Shown one piece after another: positions 60,966-64,000 of a stretch of DNA of 64,000 nt. The stretch's first letter is position 1. Each line of letters starts with the position of its first letter. Origin of the DNA: CAWAPS01 sp963783945 (lineage in GTDB: Bacteria > Actinomycetota > Acidimicrobiia > Acidimicrobiales > Palsa-688); assembly GCA_963783945.1 (NCBI GenBank), contig CAWAPS010000007.1, positions 310,001 to 374,000 of the forward strand. Reading direction: 5' to 3'. The position numbers and the translations under genes are program-made. The notes beneath the pieces are model-generated. The model was not told the DNA's origin and made no database searches. It saw only the letters and a program-made list of their open reading frames with translations.

Positions 60966-61523
60966 CTACTGACCGAGGGTCCGAAGGGCTTGGATTCCGC
61001 CGGGCCGATTGGCCTGGCGCAGCTCGGCGAACAGAGAGATGAGGTCGGGCAGCTGATAGCGAGCCTGCAGGCCGCTCGGGTTCGGGAGCACCCATATGCC
61101 AGAGTCGGCGATCTGCTCGTCCTGGCGACCGATCCTGGCCTGCGGCCGCCGAAACGCGCTGCGATAGGCCTGCACCCCGAGCACCGCCAGCCAGACGGGC
61201 TGCAGCTCCGCCATCCGCTGCTGCAACTGGTCTGCTCCGGCGCGCAGCTCGTCGGTCGAGATGTCGGACGCCGCACGCGAGGCCCGGGCCACGATGTTGG
61301 TGATGCCCAGGCCGAAGTCCAGCAGAGACCACTGTTCGGAGGGGGCGAGAACCCGATCGGTGAACCCCGAGCCGTAAAGGGCTTTCCAGAACCGGTTTCC
61401 GGGGCGGGCGAAATGCTGAGCCAGCCGGCCCGACTCGAGCCCGGGGTTGATACCGCAGAAGATCACCCGGAGACCGGTGCGCACGATGTCGGGAACGCCT
61501 CCCACCGGGTTTGGCGGCGTCAC
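60966..61523 (-). CDS. mug: G/U mismatch-specific uracil-DNA glycosylase Mug
   Basis: 185 residues. Base excision repair enzyme that removes uracil and ethenocytosine opposite G. Motif 1 is LRVIFCGINPGLESGRLAQH (catalytic Asn in GINPG), then FARPGNRFWKALYGSGFTD, LLDFGLGITNIVARASRAA and motif 2 WVLPNPSGLQARY. Its ATG lies inside the hisN stop (ATGA overlap at 61520-61523), so the two are translationally coupled. Confidence 0.94.
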   Translation of the reverse strand: MTPPNPVGGVPDIVRTGLRVIFCGINPGLESGRLAQHFARPGNRFWKALYGSGFTDRVLAPSEQWSLLDFGLGITNIVARASRAASDISTDELRAGADQLQQRMAELQPVWLAVLGVQAYRSAFRRPQARIGRQDEQIADSGIWVLPNPSGLQARYQLPDLISLFAELRQANRPGGIQALRTLGQ

Positions 61524-62326
61524 GGATTGAGGGCAGCCAGCAACTCGGAATGGATGAGGCCGTTGCTCGCCAAACCAGAGCCACCGCGGAACGCCCCGGC
61601 GGCGCCGCCGACATCGGTGAACCGGCCTCCGGCCTCGGAAATGATCACCGGCATCGGCGCCAGGTCATGGGCCGCGGCCTGAGGATCGACCATGGCGTCC
61701 ACCCGGCCGGTCGCCACGAGCAGATACCCATATCCGTCGCCCCAGGTCCGCAGGTGAGCGCCGGCCCGTTTGACCCGGAGCAGAGGATCATCGGCCCAGG
61801 CGTCGTAGCCCGAGGTGCTCACATACGCGCCGGCCAAGGTCACCTGGCGGCTCACCCGGGCCGGCTCGCCGTTCAAGAAGCACCCGAGCCGGCGGCCGGC
61901 CCAGACCATCTCGCCAATTGCCGGCACGTTGACCACGCCGAGGGCGATGCCTGCGTCGTCCTCGACTGCCAGCAGATTGGAGTACAGCGGTACGGACCGG
62001 GTGAAGGCCTTGGTCCCGTCTATGGGATCGATGATCCAGCGCCGGCCCGACGTGCCGAACTTCTCGGATTCCTCCTCGCCGGCTATGCCGTCCCCTGGAT
62101 GGAGCCGGGCGATTTCGTCGCGGAGGAACCGCTCGACCGCCCGGTCCGCCTCCGTGACAGGCGTGCCGTCGCCCTTCTGGTCGACCCGCAGGCGCCTCGA
62201 ACCGAACCACGTCAGGCTCAGGTCACCGGCCCGGCGGACCAGGTCCACCGCCTCCTCGAGCAGGTGGGGGTCGGCCGCGGGGGCATGGCCGGCGGTGCCC
62301 GCGCCGGCGGTCTCCTTGGTGTTCAC
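61520..62326 (-). CDS. hisN: Inositol-monophosphatase-family phosphatase, probable histidinol-phosphatase HisN
   Basis: 268 residues. Metal-dependent phosphatase with GDGIAGEEESEKFGTSG (G-E-E), RRWIIDPIDGTKAFTRSVPL (D-P-I-D-G-T-K) and a C-terminal DPQAAAHDLAPMPVIISEAGG in which the usual W-D-x-A-P reads H-D-L-A-P. The F-T-R-S/G-V-P and L-K-R style spacing resembles actinobacterial HisN, which makes histidinol. No other his gene is in the window, so substrate could also be inositol phosphate. Confidence 0.8.
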   Translation of the reverse strand: MNTKETAGAGTAGHAPAADPHLLEEAVDLVRRAGDLSLTWFGSRRLRVDQKGDGTPVTEADRAVERFLRDEIARLHPGDGIAGEEESEKFGTSGRRWIIDPIDGTKAFTRSVPLYSNLLAVEDDAGIALGVVNVPAIGEMVWAGRRLGCFLNGEPARVSRQVTLAGAYVSTSGYDAWADDPLLRVKRAGAHLRTWGDGYGYLLVATGRVDAMVDPQAAAHDLAPMPVIISEAGGRFTDVGGAAGAFRGGSGLASNGLIHSELLAALNP

Positions 62327-62372
62327 AGCCGTCCGTCCTTTCTCGATGTCCTGTCGCGGTCACCGCGCTGGA

Positions 62373-63944
62373 TCACGCCGATCCTCCTCCGACCGGGCTG
62401 CGGTTGACCCGGGCGAACATCCCCTTCTGGGCCCGGTACAGCCGGGGAAATTCGGCGTGGATCCCCTCATAAACGGCCCGGGTGGACCGGTCGGGCCGGA
62501 AGACCCGGTCCACTTCAACGAGTGAACGAACCTCTTCGGGACGTAGCTCACCGAGGGCGACCGCGGCGAAAAGGGCGGCGCCCCGCATCCCGGCCTGCAC
62601 CGGCTCACGCACCGTCTCGATCGTACGGTCGGTCACGTCGGAGATGATCTGACCCCAGAGATCCGACTCGGCTCCACCGCCGATCAGCCGGATGGGGTCG
62701 AGTCGGCGGCCCGCGTGCTTCTCCACGAACCCGAGCAGCCAGCGGCTGTGGTGGGCCACGCCCTCCATCACGGCCCGGGCCAGGTCGGCGCGGGTCGTCG
62801 ACAACGACAGGTTGTGGAACCCTCCCCGGGCCCGGCGGTCGTCAACGGGCGACCGTTCGCCCTTCATCCACGGGGTGAAGAGGATCCCCCCGGCCCCGGG
62901 CGGGGCGGAGGCGGCCAACTGGTCGACAGCCCGGTAGTCGACCGCGTCCCCCCCGGTGCCGAGCACGGTGTCGCGCAGCCATTCGAGACAGCGGCCGGCG
63001 CTGTCGACGTTGTTGGCGATCAAATAGCGCCCGGGCGGCACCCCCGGGACACTGGCAATCGAGTGCCGGGCGTCGGTCTTCTTGAACGGCACCGGGGCGC
63101 TGATCCACGACGTGGTGCCGATGGCCATGTGAGCCTCGTAGTCGAGGACGGCGCCCGCCCCGTAGGCCGCTGAGTGGAGATCAGGCAGACCCGTCACCAC
63201 TTTGACCCCGGCCGGCAGCCCGAGCTCCGAGGCCACGCCGGCCAGCACGGTCCCGATCACCGATCCGGTGGGCCTCAAGGGTGCCAGTTTGGTTGCGTCC
63301 AACCCCGACATCCCCAGCAGGACCGGGTCGTAGGCCATCCGGTCGAGCACACGGTTGTCCGTGAGCCAGGCCGCGGTCATCGAAGCGGGCGACGCCGCCG
63401 CCACCCCGGTCAGGCGCATGGAGAGATAGTCGACCGGCTCGAGGAACCAGCGGGCCGACCGGGCCACGTCGGGCCGCTCGTGCTGCAGGAACAGAATGTG
63501 GCCGACCGGGTCGTCGCCGAACAGTGAGGGGACCGCCCCGGCGCGACGGACCCATCGAAGGGCCTTGGTCGGGGCGTACCCGGCGACCGGCCCGGCGAGG
63601 AAGCGCCGGGTGTAAGGCGCTCCCCGCTGGTCCATCCACATGAGGCAGTCGCCCACTGGTCGGCCCGCGGCGTCGACGGGCACGGTGCTGGCCCACTGGC
63701 CGGTCAAAGACACGGCTACCACCTGCTCCGGCCGGACCGCCCCGCTGGCCAGGCCGGCCCGAGCCGAGCGCCGGACCACGTCCCACCACTCCTCAGCGTC
63801 TTGCACGGCCCCTTGACCCTCCCAGCGGGTAGTCAGCGCCACCCGGTCCCGCCAGGCGATGCAGCCCCGGAGCGAGACCAAGCCGGCCTTGAGCACGCTC
63901 GTCCCGAGGTCGACCGCCAGGACGTGACTGCCGTCAGAGGTCAC
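62373..63944 (-). CDS. FGGY-family carbohydrate kinase (xylulokinase-like)
   Basis: 523 residues from a GTG at 63,944. ATP-dependent sugar kinase of the actin-like fold. The phosphate-1 motif is VLAVDLGTSVLKAGLVSLRG, then VVAVSLTGQWASTVPVDAAG and CLMWMDQRG (W-x-D-x-R), AIGTTSWISAPV, FTPWMKGERSPVDDRRARGG F and RLIGGGAESDLWGQIISDVT, the two FGGY signatures in modified form. The start overlaps the stop of the gene upstream (GTGA). Sugar substrate unknown. Confidence 0.9.
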   Translation of the reverse strand: MTSDGSHVLAVDLGTSVLKAGLVSLRGCIAWRDRVALTTRWEGQGAVQDAEEWWDVVRRSARAGLASGAVRPEQVVAVSLTGQWASTVPVDAAGRPVGDCLMWMDQRGAPYTRRFLAGPVAGYAPTKALRWVRRAGAVPSLFGDDPVGHILFLQHERPDVARSARWFLEPVDYLSMRLTGVAAASPASMTAAWLTDNRVLDRMAYDPVLLGMSGLDATKLAPLRPTGSVIGTVLAGVASELGLPAGVKVVTGLPDLHSAAYGAGAVLDYEAHMAIGTTSWISAPVPFKKTDARHSIASVPGVPPGRYLIANNVDSAGRCLEWLRDTVLGTGGDAVDYRAVDQLAASAPPGAGGILFTPWMKGERSPVDDRRARGGFHNLSLSTTRADLARAVMEGVAHHSRWLLGFVEKHAGRRLDPIRLIGGGAESDLWGQIISDVTDRTIETVREPVQAGMRGAALFAAVALGELRPEEVRSLVEVDRVFRPDRSTRAVYEGIHAEFPRLYRAQKGMFARVNRSPVGGGSA

Positions 63945-64000
63945 GGCGGGGGCAGGCTCTGCTGGGCGTCGAACATGTCGGTCATGACGGCCCGGATGAC
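63941..64000 (-). CDS. C-terminus of an upstream gene (partial at window edge)
   Basis: The last 19 codons read VIRAVMTDMFDAQQSLPPP followed by TGA at 63943-63941, overlapping the kinase GTG. The overlap implies one operon. Too short to identify. Confidence 0.6.
   Translation of the reverse strand, partial: VIRAVMTDMFDAQQSLPPP

Noticed and set aside
60958..61614. N-terminal extension of the rhodanese frame
   Set aside because: The open frame continues upstream through mug on the same strand in another phase; mug has complete motifs, so the GTG at 60,957 is the start.

Overview
This window reads as two unrelated bacterial genomes joined end to end. Bases 1 to about 45,240 look like a planctomycete of the Isosphaeraceae/Gemmata type: two DUF1559 pseudopilins (GFTLIELLVVIAIIAVLIALLLPAVQ), a CRTAC1 (FG-GAP/ASPIC) lipoprotein, an extracellular protein with an LEDR-type N-terminus, a MoxR-DUF58-VWA operon, a DUF4159 protein and Uma2 proteins. 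Bases from about 45,755 to 64,000 look like a high-GC actinobacterium (Acidimicrobiia-like is my best guess): cysD-cysNC-cysQ, a Rieske oxygenase, amidohydrolases, Mug, HisN and an FGGY kinase. Between them lies a fragment of an actinobacterial-type tyrosine integrase (about 45,255-45,690).

The two parts also differ in sequence quality. Almost every gene longer than about 500 bases in the left part is broken by one or more single-base frameshifts, and the conserved protein continues in another frame. Every gene in the right part reads through cleanly. The simplest reading is uncorrected long-read indels on the left plus a chimeric join, not mass pseudogenisation. Coordinates of left-part genes are therefore outer bounds of a reconstructed gene.

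Left part, in order: end of ligD; secreted S53 (sedolisin) peptidase with MBG-type repeats (+); SAM methyltransferase, GT2 glycosyltransferase and polytopic membrane protein (-); a MoxR-DUF58-BatA/VWA-VWA/GATase operon (-); a beta-propeller-like protein and a cyclase-fold/double-DUF4159 protein (+); an inositol-3-phosphate synthase, TIM-barrel isomerase, UbiA, Uma2, DUF1559-unrelated DUF1569, Uma2, TIM-barrel stretch (+); two related modules of small lipoprotein, DUF1559 pseudopilin and TPR protein, the first also holding CRTAC1 and HEAT-repeat genes (+); a TolC-adaptor-MacB-permease export operon without an ATPase gene (+); and two overlapping planctomycete genes of unknown role (-), the second cut by the join.

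Right part: C-terminal piece of isobutyryl-CoA mutase IcmF; sulfate activation operon cysD-cysNC-cysQ; acylphosphatase; a catabolic-looking block (D-aminoacylase-type amidohydrolase, HSL-type hydrolase, SMP-30, amidohydrolase-2, SDR, Rieske oxygenase, EthD-like protein, alpha/beta hydrolase); then a tight minus-strand run of rhodanese, mug, hisN and FGGY kinase.

I saw no tRNA, rRNA, CRISPR array, complete insertion sequence or replication origin. The best candidate for something under-described is the repeated lipoprotein/pseudopilin/TPR module at 27.8-37.8 kb; no gene neighbours outside the window can be assumed across the 45 kb join.
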